DNA from: Glycomyces sp. TRM65418
GTDB taxonomy: Bacteria; Actinomycetota; Actinomycetes; Mycobacteriales; Micromonosporaceae
Assembly: GCF_019710475.1 (NCBI RefSeq)
Contig: NZ_JAJFAX010000005.1
Location: 1 to 64,000, forward strand
Reading direction: 5' to 3'
DNA: 64,000 nucleotides
Below, in pieces: positions 9,051 through 17,178 of this stretch (positions are counted from its first letter, which is position 1; every line of letters begins with the position of its first letter). A program made the position numbers and the translations under genes. The notes under the pieces are model-generated. The model did not search any database and was not told where the DNA came from. It worked only from the letters and a program-made list of their open reading frames with translations.

Positions 9051-9505
9051 GACACCTCCGGCCTGCGTCGGGCACGCATGTCCTGTTCGAGGCGCCAGGT
9101 GCCGTCGGTGTCCTGGATGCGGCCTTGCCAGTGGAAGGATTCAGGGGTGATGTCGGTGAAGGTCCAGCGCAGCGGGCTGCCGTCCACGTCGGGGCCCTCC
9201 AGAAGGATGCCGTCACCTGCGGCGCGGGCGGTCAGGGCGATCTGCGTGCCCGAGACCGCCCCGATCCAGATCACGCTCCAGGTGTCGGTCACCTGGTCGT
9301 AGCGCCGCAGCGAGGTGCCGATGCTCCGCGCTCCGACGTGGTCCTCGCCCGCCCGTGGATAGATCAGGACGTCCTGGACCGCGCGGCCGTCAAGAACCCA
9401 CCCGAACGACCAGACTCCCGCCTCGTCGGAAACGACCGCCCCATCCCGGTCGAAGAAGCGGACCCGCAAGTCCCAGGTGCCGATGAATTGGCCGAACAGC
9501 GCCAA
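9047..9505 (-). CDS. Conserved hypothetical protein, lipocalin-like fold possible
   Basis: This protein of at least 152 residues begins near GQFIGTWDLRVRF, a pattern typical of small beta-barrel proteins of the DUF1579 or heme/lipid-binding kind. The only plausible start in frame is TTG at 9505. The upstream frame stays open for about 90 nt (with ELLATGPHPGLG) but has no ATG or GTG before a stop. The true N-terminus may therefore be lost or start unusually. It is coupled to the glycolipid-binding gene. Confidence 0.6.
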   Translation of the reverse strand: MALFGQFIGTWDLRVRFFDRDGAVVSDEAGVWSFGWVLDGRAVQDVLIYPRAGEDHVGARSIGTSLRRYDQVTDTWSVIWIGAVSGTQIALTARAAGDGILLEGPDVDGSPLRWTFTDITPESFHWQGRIQDTDGTWRLEQDMRARRRPEVS

Positions 9506-9637
9506 GCCCGGTCCGAGTCCGGGGTGGGGTCCGGTGGCGAGCAGTTCCGTGAGCGGCGATGAGGCCTCGTTGTAACCATCTACCCTGAAAGCAGGTTAAC
9601 ACGCGCACATGCCAGCGTATACCGATATATTTATTGA

Positions 9638-10153
9638 GTGGTTAACACTTCCAGCGACCAGGAGGCGCCCGGCGCCCTCGAACCGGTGCGCACGCTGCTC
9701 AACACCTGGTTGATTCCCAACGACACCCGTCAGGCCGAGGACCGCTTCGAGGCATACGCCGACCAGGCAGGATTGCCGCGCACACGGCGAAAAGAGCTCC
9801 GGTCGCTCCGCGACGATCTCCGCCAGGCCGTTGAGCATCACGCCGACACCGCTGCGATCGTCAACGACTGGGTCGAGCGCCTCGACATCCGCCCCCGGGT
9901 CGTCGACGACGCCATCGCGTTCACCGGCGGCGGGCACGCCGCGGATCATGTTGCGGCCGTGTTGGAGGCGATCGCGGCCGGCCGCTGGCACCGGCTCAAG
10001 GCCTGTCCCGACTGCCGCTGGGTCTTCTACGACCACAGCCGTAACGCCAGCAAGCGCTGGTGCCTGATGACCGCGGGCGGCCCCGGGGGACGCTCCTGCG
10101 GGGGCATCGCCAAGGTCCGCGCGCACCGCGAACGCACCCGCGCGACAAGGTAA
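9638..10153 (+). CDS. CGNR-type zinc finger regulator, variant motif
   Basis: This 171-residue protein has an ABATE-like N-terminal half and a C-terminal zinc finger: CPDCRWVFYDHSRNASKRWC and then CGGIAKVRAHRER. Four Cys are kept, but the family's namesake CGNR reads CGGI here, and about seven Gly/Pro-rich residues are inserted before it. It starts with GTG at 9638 without a strong ribosome site. GGTTAAC sequences near 9596 and 9640 flank the divergent promoter. Family members are putative stress regulators. Confidence 0.8.
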   Translation: MVNTSSDQEAPGALEPVRTLLNTWLIPNDTRQAEDRFEAYADQAGLPRTRRKELRSLRDDLRQAVEHHADTAAIVNDWVERLDIRPRVVDDAIAFTGGGHAADHVAAVLEAIAAGRWHRLKACPDCRWVFYDHSRNASKRWCLMTAGGPGGRSCGGIAKVRAHRERTRATR

Positions 10154-10384
10154 CCACCGCTCGGCAGGCGTCCGCATAAGTCCATGAGCGACTCAATGGC
10201 GCGGATCGGTCTCGATTCGCGGCCTAGAGGCGCTCCGGATGTCGGGGCCGCCTGCGGGCAGCGGTTCGACGCGCACTTGGGGGAGCGCCAGCAGAGCATC
10301 GAGCCGAGGTCATTCGTTCTCTTGCAGTATTCGCTCCGGCACTCCTAGCTCGACGTGAGCACCACGACCGGCAGGGCCCCAAAA
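10154..10384. other. Region without recognisable gene
   Basis: Nothing convincing is seen between the CGNR gene and the relic. The same holds for about 10761-11024, between the relic and the hairpin downstream of tRNA-Ser. Open frames there are short and their products are not recognisable. Confidence 0.4.
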
Positions 10385-10760
10385 GCCCATAGTCGCGCTC
10401 AACGCCGCGGAAGCCGCGGCCGATCAAGCGCATACCGACGAGGCAGCCTTCGCTCGGGCCGCTGGAGAGGCAGCCCGGGAAGCGGAAGCGGCCCTCGAGC
10501 GGGATCGCGCCATCGAGGACCTCTTCGCGAAGGAACTCGATCGCCAAGCCGAAGCTTGGGAGCGGGGGCGCCTGCTCACGACATACCGCGACCGGCTCGA
10601 AAGCACAGATCGATGCCACCGTCTCCAAGCGGCCAGACCGAATCAGCCCGGGCGTGGCTGGCATGGGCGCGCTCATACGGCGACGGTCGACCCGTTCACA
10701 CAGCCGCCGGGCAGGCCCGAAGTACCCGACGATCACACCTATCGGCAGCACCGAAATTCC
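10385..10760 (+). pseudogene. Decayed conserved hypothetical gene, 3' portion
   Basis: From about 10391 one frame gives an Ala/Glu-rich helix, then AKELDRQAEAWERGRLLTTY. A second frame gives SARAWLAWARSYGDG, and the first returns with VDPFTQPPGRPEVPDD. These are the C-terminal signatures of the same family as the relic at 2127-2650. No start codon fits and frameshifts are present. About 7.7 kb, including the efflux locus, separates the two parts. Confidence 0.55.
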
Positions 10761-11024
10761 TCCAGGATCGGCATCTGATGTTTTCGCAGGTAGAACATCC
10801 AATAATCTGGATCATTCCAGAATATGGGAAGCAGGCCGGAAGTACCACCTCAATGGGTGAACGGAGCTGAGCCACGTTCATCTTCATACCGAAACTTAGG
10901 CAGAGAACTGGCAGGCGACAGCTGGACCCGCCGCACCGGATACAGAGAGTTTTCACAGTTCAGGGGCCTGATTTCGCCCACTGTCGAACTCTTGCCCCAA
11001 GATTCGAAGGTCTTAGATGCGAAT

Positions 11025-11063
11025 AGCCCCGCCGGCCCTGCGTTCACGCAGGTCAGCGGGGCT
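11025..11063 (-). terminator. Hairpin downstream of tRNA-Ser(GCU)
   Basis: AGCCCCGC (11025-11032) pairs with GCGGGGCT (11056-11063), and an inner stem CCTGCG/CGCAGG strengthens it. It starts 3 bp beyond the tRNA CCA end on the minus strand. Confidence 0.65.
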
Positions 11064-11066
11064 TAA

Positions 11067-11157
11067 TGGCGGAGGATATGGGATTTGAACCCATGATCGG
11101 GTATCACCCGAAACCCGCTTAGCAGGCGGGCGCACTAGGCCACTATGCGAATCCTCC
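11067..11157 (-). tRNA. tRNA-Ser(GCU)
   Basis: A 91-nt class II tRNA including encoded CCA. The acceptor stem GGAGGAT pairs with ATCCTCC, the anticodon loop CTGCTAA gives anticodon GCU, and there is a long variable arm. Its 3' 56 bp are repeated at 2806-2861, so it probably served as an integration site. Confidence 0.95.
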
Positions 11158-11233
11158 AGGACGCGCCGGAGCACGTACCAAGCACAGAGCATACCGGGCC
11201 GGTCGTCGCCGTTCCAAGCGGGTTTGGGGGAAA

Positions 11234-12043
11234 TCAGAGCCAGCTCACGCGCGGCGCGACCACGAGGTAGCCGACGAAGGCGGCGATGTCCAGCAGCGTG
11301 TGGGCCACCACGAGCGGGCCGGTGCGCTTCCAGCGGAGGAAGCACAGGGCGAAGACCGCGCCCATGACGGCGTTGCCGACGAAGCCGCCGAAGCCTTGGT
11401 AGAGGTGGTAGGTCCCGCGCAGGAGCGCGTGCGCGCCGACGATCGCGGCGGGCCGCCACGCGAGCTGGCGCAGCCGGGTGACGAGGTAGCCGACGCCGAT
11501 GACCTCTTCGAGGATCGCGGCCTTCAACGCGGCCAGGACGAGGATCGGCACGGCCCACCACACGTCGTTGAGGTTGGCCGCGGCGATCGCCGCGTTCAGG
11601 CCCAGCGCGCGGGCGGTGAGGTAGAGCCCGAGGCCGGGGACGCCGATGCACGCGGCCAACGCGGCGCCGCCGAGCAGGTCGAAACCGGGGCGGCGGGCGT
11701 CCAGGCCGATGCGCCGGAACGGGTCCCGCTGGTCGAGGCTCAGGAAGTGCAGCGCCAGCGCGACGGGGGCCATCGCGAGCGCGAGGCTGACGAGCTGCTG
11801 CGCGAGGTCGTACCAGGGCCGCTCCGGCTCGGCCCGCGCGGAGTTCATGGACTGGACGCTGTCGGCGAGGCCGCCGGGCTCGGTGAGCGTGCCGACGATG
11901 CTGACGATCGACCAGACCGCGCTGGCCCCCAGGGAGACGGCGAGGACGATCCAGATCTCGCGGCGGATCGTCCGCGGGCTCAGGAGCCGCGCGGCCGACG
12001 CCTCCGGGTCGTCGGCGAGCACGGCATCGGGGCGGTTCGTCAT
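11234..12043 (-). CDS. CPBP family intramembrane glutamic endopeptidase
   Basis: This 269-residue membrane protein has about seven hydrophobic segments and the CPBP (CAAX/Abi) motifs: Glu-Glu at 179-180 (AAILEEVIG), His213 in TYHLYQG and His248 with Asp252 in VVAHTLLD. The usual Arg three residues after the EE pair is replaced (EEVIGVGY). Members cleave membrane proteins or confer bacteriocin immunity; the substrate is unknown. The ATG at 12043 is chosen because the sequence upstream of it is not protein-like. Confidence 0.85.
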   Translation of the reverse strand: MTNRPDAVLADDPEASAARLLSPRTIRREIWIVLAVSLGASAVWSIVSIVGTLTEPGGLADSVQSMNSARAEPERPWYDLAQQLVSLALAMAPVALALHFLSLDQRDPFRRIGLDARRPGFDLLGGAALAACIGVPGLGLYLTARALGLNAAIAAANLNDVWWAVPILVLAALKAAILEEVIGVGYLVTRLRQLAWRPAAIVGAHALLRGTYHLYQGFGGFVGNAVMGAVFALCFLRWKRTGPLVVAHTLLDIAAFVGYLVVAPRVSWL

Positions 12044-12263
12044 GGGACCAGAGTGCCAGAGGCCGCTCCCGGGCCCCTCGACGCGCCCGACGCACTCGGT
12101 GTGCGACGCGCCCGCCCTCACCGGGCGCATGCTCGATCGACGAGGCGAGGTGCTGTGAGGCTCATCCCACTCGGCGACGCTCACCCTCGCGGCACCTCGC
12201 TTTCCTACCCCCCGTCGCAGGCCGGTGTCTGTCGGTTTCTTGACACTTCGGCCGCAGCGTCAG

Positions 12264-12283
12264 ATAAGGTTAGCCAGTCCTTA
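12264..12283 (+). promoter_or_regulatory. Candidate iron (DtxR/IdeR) box
   Basis: The sequence ATAAGGTTAGCCAGTCCTTA agrees with about 13 of 19 positions of the TTAGGTTAGGCTAACCTAA consensus. It lies 18 bp before the start of an FhuF-like protein, whose homologues are iron-regulated. Confidence 0.6.
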
Positions 12284-12300
12284 CCTGAGAGGGGTACGCC

Positions 12301-13149
12301 ATGCGGCTCGCGACTGCGGAGGCTCACGTCCTGAGCACCGCCGCACTCGGACGCCGCCCGTTCCTGCCTCCGGACCCGATCGGTTCGCTCCGCGCCGTCG
12401 CCGACCGGGTCGAGCGCGAGGTGAGCCCCCACCCGCTGGCGGGCCTCCGCGGTTGGCTCGACGGCAGCGGCCCGTCCGCTCGCGCGACCGCCTTCCCCGC
12501 CGCCGAACTGGCCGCGGGCGAGCGGATCGAGGAGCTCATGGGCACCGCCGCCGCGCTGTGGGGCGGCTCGCCCCACGCGCACGCGGCCCTGGCGTGGAAG
12601 ACCTACTGCTACTGGACCCTCGCCCCCGTCGTGCTCGGCTACCTCGCCGGCCGCCGCGTCCCGGTCATGGACGCCGCCAACACCGTCTTCAGCGTCGCCG
12701 ACGACGCCCCGATGTTCTCGGTGCGCCAGATCCGGCCGCGCTTCCTCGCGCTGCCGCACGACCCGAGCGCGCCGCACCCGGACGTCGAGGTCGTCGCCGA
12801 CGAGGCCGTCCTGCTGGACCGCTTGCGCACCACGGTGTTCGACGCGCACCTCGCGCCCGTCCTGGAGGCGTTCCTGGCGCGGGTGCGGGTCGGCAGGCGG
12901 ACGCTCATGGGCTCGGTGGCCTCGGGCGTGGCGTACGCGGTCGCGTCGATCGCGCAGGTCGTGCCCGACCCGGACGAGGTGCTCGCGAAGACGCTCCTGG
13001 ACGCGCTGGAGGTGGGCGACCTGGTCGATGTCGGCGCCGACGAGGCGGGCCGGCTGGTCTACCGGCGCCGCACCTGCTGTCTGGCGCTCACCATCGACGG
13101 CGACCGCACGTGCTCGACCTGCTGCGTCCGCACCGAGCGGCGCTGACCG
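12301..13149 (+). CDS. (2Fe-2S)-binding protein, FhuF-like
   Basis: This 281-residue protein ends in the ferric-siderophore-reductase signature: CC at 259-260, then Cys271 and Cys274-Cys275 (TCCLAL...RTCSTCC), which ligate a 2Fe-2S cluster. FhuF-type proteins release iron from imported siderophores in the cytoplasm. The candidate iron box just upstream supports expression under iron limitation. No siderophore transport gene is adjacent, so it probably serves systems encoded elsewhere. Confidence 0.82.
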
Positions 13150-13184
13150 CGGTTTGGTAGATTGGCGCTTGCCTCAAAGGGCCT

Positions 13185-13276
<92 letters not shown>

Positions 13277-13383
13277 TCATGCACCGCAAGTCGCGACAAT
13301 GCCGACGAATGGCCTTCCCTGGGTTCACAACGGTCGATTTCGGTCGTGCGCCAAGGGTTCCGCCGTACCCGGGGCATGAAAAA

Positions 13384-13414
13384 GGACTCAGCACCCCGGC
13401 ACGGTGCTGAGTCC
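13384..13414. terminator. Strong hairpin before mycothiol synthase gene
   Basis: A perfect 12-bp stem GGACTCAGCACC / GGTGCTGAGTCC with a 7-nt loop. A run of A bases on its left gives a U-run only for minus-strand transcription. It also ends any transcript coming from tRNA-Ser. Confidence 0.65.
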
Positions 13415-13431
13415 AGGAATAGGGTAACCCC

Positions 13432-14367
13432 ATGGCGCAACATGCTTCACTTCCGGGTCGGGATGTTCACAGAATCGTTACGATGGCGCACCGCTGCGAG
13501 GAGGCCGACGGGGTCGCGCCGTTCAACGAGCAGACCACCCTCGGCCTCTCCCGCGAGCCGTCGCCGAGTCGGATGCATTTCCTTGTGCGGCAAGAAGAAT
13601 CGGTGATCGCGTATGCGGGCGTCGAGACGGTCGGCGACGGCGCCGAGGCCGAGTTGGCGGTCGATCCGGCCCATCGGCGGCAGGGGGTCGGCAGCGCGCT
13701 CCTCGCGGAGGTCACCGACTGGTTGGAGACGGAGATCACGCAATTGCGGGTCTGGGCGCACGGTGACCGGCCCCATGCGGAGGCGTTCGCGGCCGCCCGC
13801 GGCTTCGCGCGCGACCGCGGCCTGTTCCAGTTCTCGCGGGACCTCGACGGGTTCGCGTGGCCCTCGGCGTGGCCGGAGGGCATCGGCAGGAACTGGCCGA
13901 TCGGCGAAGCGCCGCCGGCGCACGTCGCCGAAGGAGTGCGGTTGCGGCCCTTCCGGGTCGGACGGGACGAGGCCGAATGGCTGCGGGTGAACGCGGCGGC
14001 GTTCGCGAGCCACCCCGAGCAGGGGCGCTGGACCGCAGCGGATCTGGCCGCACGCGAGGACGAGACCTGGTTCGACCCCGACGGACTCCTGGTGGCCGAG
14101 GACGAGGACGGAATGCTCGGCTTCCATTGGACCAAAGTGGAGGACGGGGTCGGCGAGGTGTACGTCCTGGGCGTCGACCCGCGGGCCCAGGGCACCGGCC
14201 TGGGCCGGACGTTGACGCTCGCAGGACTCGCCCATCTTGCGGCGCATGGCATCCGGCAGGTCGACCTGTACGCCGACGAGTCGAACACGAAGGCGGTCAA
14301 GCTGTACCGCTCGCAGGGCTTCGACATCGTACGCACCGACGTGCAGTGGACGAAACGGCTGCGCTGA
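13432..14367 (+). CDS. mshD: Mycothiol synthase
   Basis: This 311-residue protein consists of two GNAT acetyltransferase domains. The first (about 15-140) has the acetyl-CoA loop AHRRQGVGSALL; the second (about 165-311) has RAQGTGLGRTLT and ends in LYADESNTKAVKLYRSQGF. This tandem GNAT layout is that of MshD, which acetylates Cys-GlcN-Ins in the last step of mycothiol synthesis. The ATG at 13432 is chosen because the following HRIVTMAHRCEEADGVAPF aligns with the usual N-terminus. It stands alone, 18 bp after a hairpin. Confidence 0.92.
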   Translation: MAQHASLPGRDVHRIVTMAHRCEEADGVAPFNEQTTLGLSREPSPSRMHFLVRQEESVIAYAGVETVGDGAEAELAVDPAHRRQGVGSALLAEVTDWLETEITQLRVWAHGDRPHAEAFAAARGFARDRGLFQFSRDLDGFAWPSAWPEGIGRNWPIGEAPPAHVAEGVRLRPFRVGRDEAEWLRVNAAAFASHPEQGRWTAADLAAREDETWFDPDGLLVAEDEDGMLGFHWTKVEDGVGEVYVLGVDPRAQGTGLGRTLTLAGLAHLAAHGIRQVDLYADESNTKAVKLYRSQGFDIVRTDVQWTKRLR

Positions 14368-14395
14368 GGCGCGGCGGCCCCGGTCGCTCGGCGGC

Positions 14396-15142
14396 TCAGG
14401 CGCCGGCGAGGGGGTGGCTCGGATAGCCCTCCTCGTCCGGGCACACGAGCCGGGCGCTGTCGCCGCTCACCACCAGCCGGGGCAGGATCGGCGACATGTC
14501 GCGCTGCTCGGCCGCGGCGAAGACCTCGCCCACCGTGGCGAACCGGGCGAGTTCCGCCAGCGTGGTGGCCTCGGGCGTCGACATCTGGCCGCCGAACTGG
14601 CACACGGCCTGCTCGGGGCCGATCCACGTCGCGTACTCCGGCTCGCGCACGCGGGTGCGCGGCTGGAAGCCCTCGGCGAGGGTGGCGACGTACACCCACG
14701 AGTCGAACCGCACGGGCTCGTACTCGGGCGTGACCCAGCGGGACCAGGCCCGCTGGAGGGCGATCATGGCGCCGGTCTCCTCCTCGACGGCCCGCTGGCC
14801 GGTCATGGCCACGTCCGGGTCGTCGGGTTTGTAGCGTCCGCCCGGGAAGCCGTACTGCGGGCCCCTGCGGCGGTTCGCGGCGCCGTCGTCCAGGTGCGCC
14901 CAGCGTTCGCGGACGTTGACCGACACGAGGTCGGTGCGGACGATCTGGGGCAGCCCGAAGGGCTCCTTCGCGGCGTGCCGCAGCAGGAACACGCGCAGCG
15001 GCGCCTCGCGGAGCAGGACGACGGCCGCGGCCCGTTCGGGCTCGGCCGGCGCGCCCTGCCGGCGGAGGCGGGTGAGAGCACGAGCGGCCGACGTCGAGTC
15101 GACCGCTCTGAAGTCCCATTTCCCGAAGCGCTGGATGGACAT
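14396..15142 (-). CDS. Nudix-hydrolase-like protein
   Basis: This 248-residue protein has a Nudix-like core: FPGGRYKPDDPDVAMTGQ followed by RAVEEETGAMI, near residues 100-125. The REVEEETG half is well kept, while the G-x5-E half is altered, so activity is uncertain. Such long proteins of the family hydrolyse CoA or nucleoside diphosphate derivatives. The ATG at 15142 follows a G-run; a GTG 9 nt upstream is an alternative start. It is convergent with mshD. Confidence 0.75.
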   Translation of the reverse strand: MSIQRFGKWDFRAVDSTSAARALTRLRRQGAPAEPERAAAVVLLREAPLRVFLLRHAAKEPFGLPQIVRTDLVSVNVRERWAHLDDGAANRRRGPQYGFPGGRYKPDDPDVAMTGQRAVEEETGAMIALQRAWSRWVTPEYEPVRFDSWVYVATLAEGFQPRTRVREPEYATWIGPEQAVCQFGGQMSTPEATTLAELARFATVGEVFAAAEQRDMSPILPRLVVSGDSARLVCPDEEGYPSHPLAGA

Positions 15143-15191
15143 GCCCCCCACGCTAGCGGAAGCGGGGGGCGTTCCCGGCGCAATCGCGAAT

Positions 15192-16205
15192 CTAGAAGAT
15201 CCAGCTGACGGGGAAGTACAGCAGCGCCCCCACCAGGGCCGCCACGGGGAACGTGAGGACCCAGGCCGTGACGATGCTGCGGGCCACGCCCCACCTGACG
15301 GCGCGCTTGCCGCCCGTGGAGCCCACGCCCATGATCGAGGACGTGATGATGTGCGTGGTCGAGATCGGGGCCCCGATGAGGGTGTTCGCGAACAGCACCG
15401 ACGAGGCCACCGTCTCGGCGGCGAAGCCCTGCGGCGGGTGCAGGTCGATGATCCTGCGGCCGAGGGTCTTGATGATCCGCCAGCCGCCCTGGTAGGTACC
15501 GAGGGCCAGCGCGAGAGCCGAGACGATGTAGACCCATTCGGGGATGGCGGTGGCGCTGTCCTGGTAGCCGCCGACGTAGAGGGCGAGGACGATGATGCCC
15601 ATGGTCTTGGCCGCGTCCTGCATGCCGTGGCCGACGGCCATGGCGGCGGCCGAGACGGTCTGGGCGTGGCGGAAGCCGCGGTTGAGCTTGTCGGGCCGGC
15701 CTTTGCGGAACATCCAGTAGACCGCGAGCATCACCAGGAAGCCGAGTCCGAAGCCCACGAGCGGGGAGACGACCGTGGGGAGGGCGACCTTCGTGAGGAA
15801 GCCCATCCAGAGGACCTCCGCGCCGCCGACGAGCCAGCTGGCGACGAGCGTCGCGCCGGCGACGCCGCCGAGGAGGGAGTGGGAGGCCGAGATGGGCCAG
15901 CCGAACCACCAGGCGATGTAGTTCCAGCCGATGGAGCCGCAGACGCCGGCGATGACGATGATGAGGCCGGTCATGGAGACCGGCAGGTCCACCAGGCCGT
16001 CGGCGACGGTCTTGGCCACGGCGCCGCCGAGGTGGGCGCCGATGAAGTTGCCGATCGCGGCCATCGCCAGGGCGGTCCGGGGCTTGAGCGCCCGGGTCGA
16101 GATGGAGGTGGCGATGGCGTTGGCGGAGTCGTGGAAGCCGTTCGTGTAGGCGAACAGAAGGGCCGCGGCGATGGCCACGACCACTGCTATGAGGTTGGCG
16201 TCCAC
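15192..16205 (-). CDS. pit: Inorganic phosphate transporter, PiT family
   Basis: This 337-residue protein has about ten membrane segments and the two PiT signatures: GFHDSANAIATSI near the N-terminus and FANTLIGAPISTTHIITSS in the C-terminal half. It carries metal-phosphate together with protons into the cell. It follows the DUF47 gene with no gap, the usual pairing, and lies downstream of PHO-box-like repeats. Confidence 0.93.
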   Translation of the reverse strand: MDANLIAVVVAIAAALLFAYTNGFHDSANAIATSISTRALKPRTALAMAAIGNFIGAHLGGAVAKTVADGLVDLPVSMTGLIIVIAGVCGSIGWNYIAWWFGWPISASHSLLGGVAGATLVASWLVGGAEVLWMGFLTKVALPTVVSPLVGFGLGFLVMLAVYWMFRKGRPDKLNRGFRHAQTVSAAAMAVGHGMQDAAKTMGIIVLALYVGGYQDSATAIPEWVYIVSALALALGTYQGGWRIIKTLGRRIIDLHPPQGFAAETVASSVLFANTLIGAPISTTHIITSSIMGVGSTGGKRAVRWGVARSIVTAWVLTFPVAALVGALLYFPVSWIF

Positions 16206-16206
16206 G

Positions 16207-16836
16207 TCAGGATTCCTTGACGTACACGGTCTCGATCGCGTTGCTCACGTGCTCGAAGGAGTCGCAGGCGGCTTCGAGCTCGTCGGCGACCTCTTTGAGC
16301 TTCATGACGGTCAGCGTCTCGTATTCGCCCGAGTAGAGGCGCACGAGCAGCATGCGGTAGGCGCGGTCGCCGTCGTTCTCGAGGCGGTTGCACTCGACCC
16401 AGTACTCCTTCATGGAGGGACTGAGGCCCTTCAGCTTGGGCATGTACTGGGCGAGGAGGTCGGCCTGCTTGTCCAGGACGGTGATCTGCTCGATCATCTC
16501 CCGCGGGATGGCGGGGAGTTCGGAGAGCCCGTAGAGGTAGACGAGGTTGGCCGCGGCCTCGACGTGGTCGAGGACGTCGTCGAGCTTGCCGGCGAGCTCG
16601 TGCATGTCGTTGCGGTCCATCGGCGTCACGAACGTGGAGTTGATCTTGTTGAACAGCCGGTGGGTGAGCAGGTCGTTGTCGTGCTCGACATCGACGAGGC
16701 GCTCGGAGATCGATTGGAAATCCGGCTTGTCCTCCCCCAGTTCGGAGAGGATCGTGACGCCGCGTTTGATGTTCCCTGCGGCCTCGGTGAAGAAGGCGTA
16801 GAACGCGCCTTCTTGGGGCTTCAGCGAGAAACGCAC
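16207..16836 (-). CDS. DUF47 (PhoU-like) Pit accessory protein
   Basis: This 209-residue all-helical protein carries the DUF47 pattern: an FFTEAAGNIKRG start, DVEHDNDLLTHRLFNKIN, then DRNDMHELAGKLDDVLDHVE. DUF47 proteins bind metal and modulate Pit-type phosphate transport. The gene is the first of the pair with pit and stops 1 bp before it starts. Confidence 0.92.
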   Translation of the reverse strand: MRFSLKPQEGAFYAFFTEAAGNIKRGVTILSELGEDKPDFQSISERLVDVEHDNDLLTHRLFNKINSTFVTPMDRNDMHELAGKLDDVLDHVEAAANLVYLYGLSELPAIPREMIEQITVLDKQADLLAQYMPKLKGLSPSMKEYWVECNRLENDGDRAYRMLLVRLYSGEYETLTVMKLKEVADELEAACDSFEHVSNAIETVYVKES

Positions 16837-17178
16837 TGGACACCTCAGTCTTTCAGTCGTCGGGCTGTCCTCACTGTACCGAGCGGCTCAGGGGACGGCT
16901 GGATTTCGTCTTCGTGAAGTTAACATCCAGGTGAACACGAAACAAGCTTGTGAAGTTGCCTGTGCGTGACTCCACGAAACCGCTCCATGCTGGGGTTATA
17001 CAAACCTTTCATTTGAATTCATCTTATGTTCACCTTCAATTGCCGCTGCGCCCTGCGGCCGCCACGCGGACGCCCGGTGCCGGGCGGGAGAACCGAGTTC
17101 CCCGAACGACTCCCCGTTAATCAGCGCACCGCGGCACGGCCGCCGCGCGGCAGGCGCGGTCGGGCTTCGGCGGCGGGG
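16837..17178. other. Intergenic region with PHO-like repeats
   Basis: This 342-bp spacer contains the promoter region of the DUF47-pit pair. The middle (about 16910-17045) is AT-rich for this genome and holds TTCA-type repeats at 11-nt spacing. The part near 17050-17178 is GC-rich with no visible gene. Confidence 0.5.
16915..16938 (-). promoter_or_regulatory. Candidate PhoP (PHO box) repeats upstream of DUF47-pit
   Basis: On the minus strand the sequence reads GTTCACCTGGATGTTAACTT, which is two adjacent 11-nt units resembling the GTTCACC PHO-box repeat. It lies about 80 bp before the DUF47 start. A further GTTCACCTTCA occurs on the plus strand at 17028. Binding by PhoP is inferred. Confidence 0.5.

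Noticed and set aside
10224..10802. Minus-strand open frame of about 190 codons
   Set aside because: It overlaps plus-strand remnants with family-like residues and shows no recognisable protein pattern itself.
14396..15142. Calling it a canonical MutT-type Nudix enzyme
   Set aside because: The Glu in the first half of the Nudix box is absent, so only a Nudix-like call is supportable.
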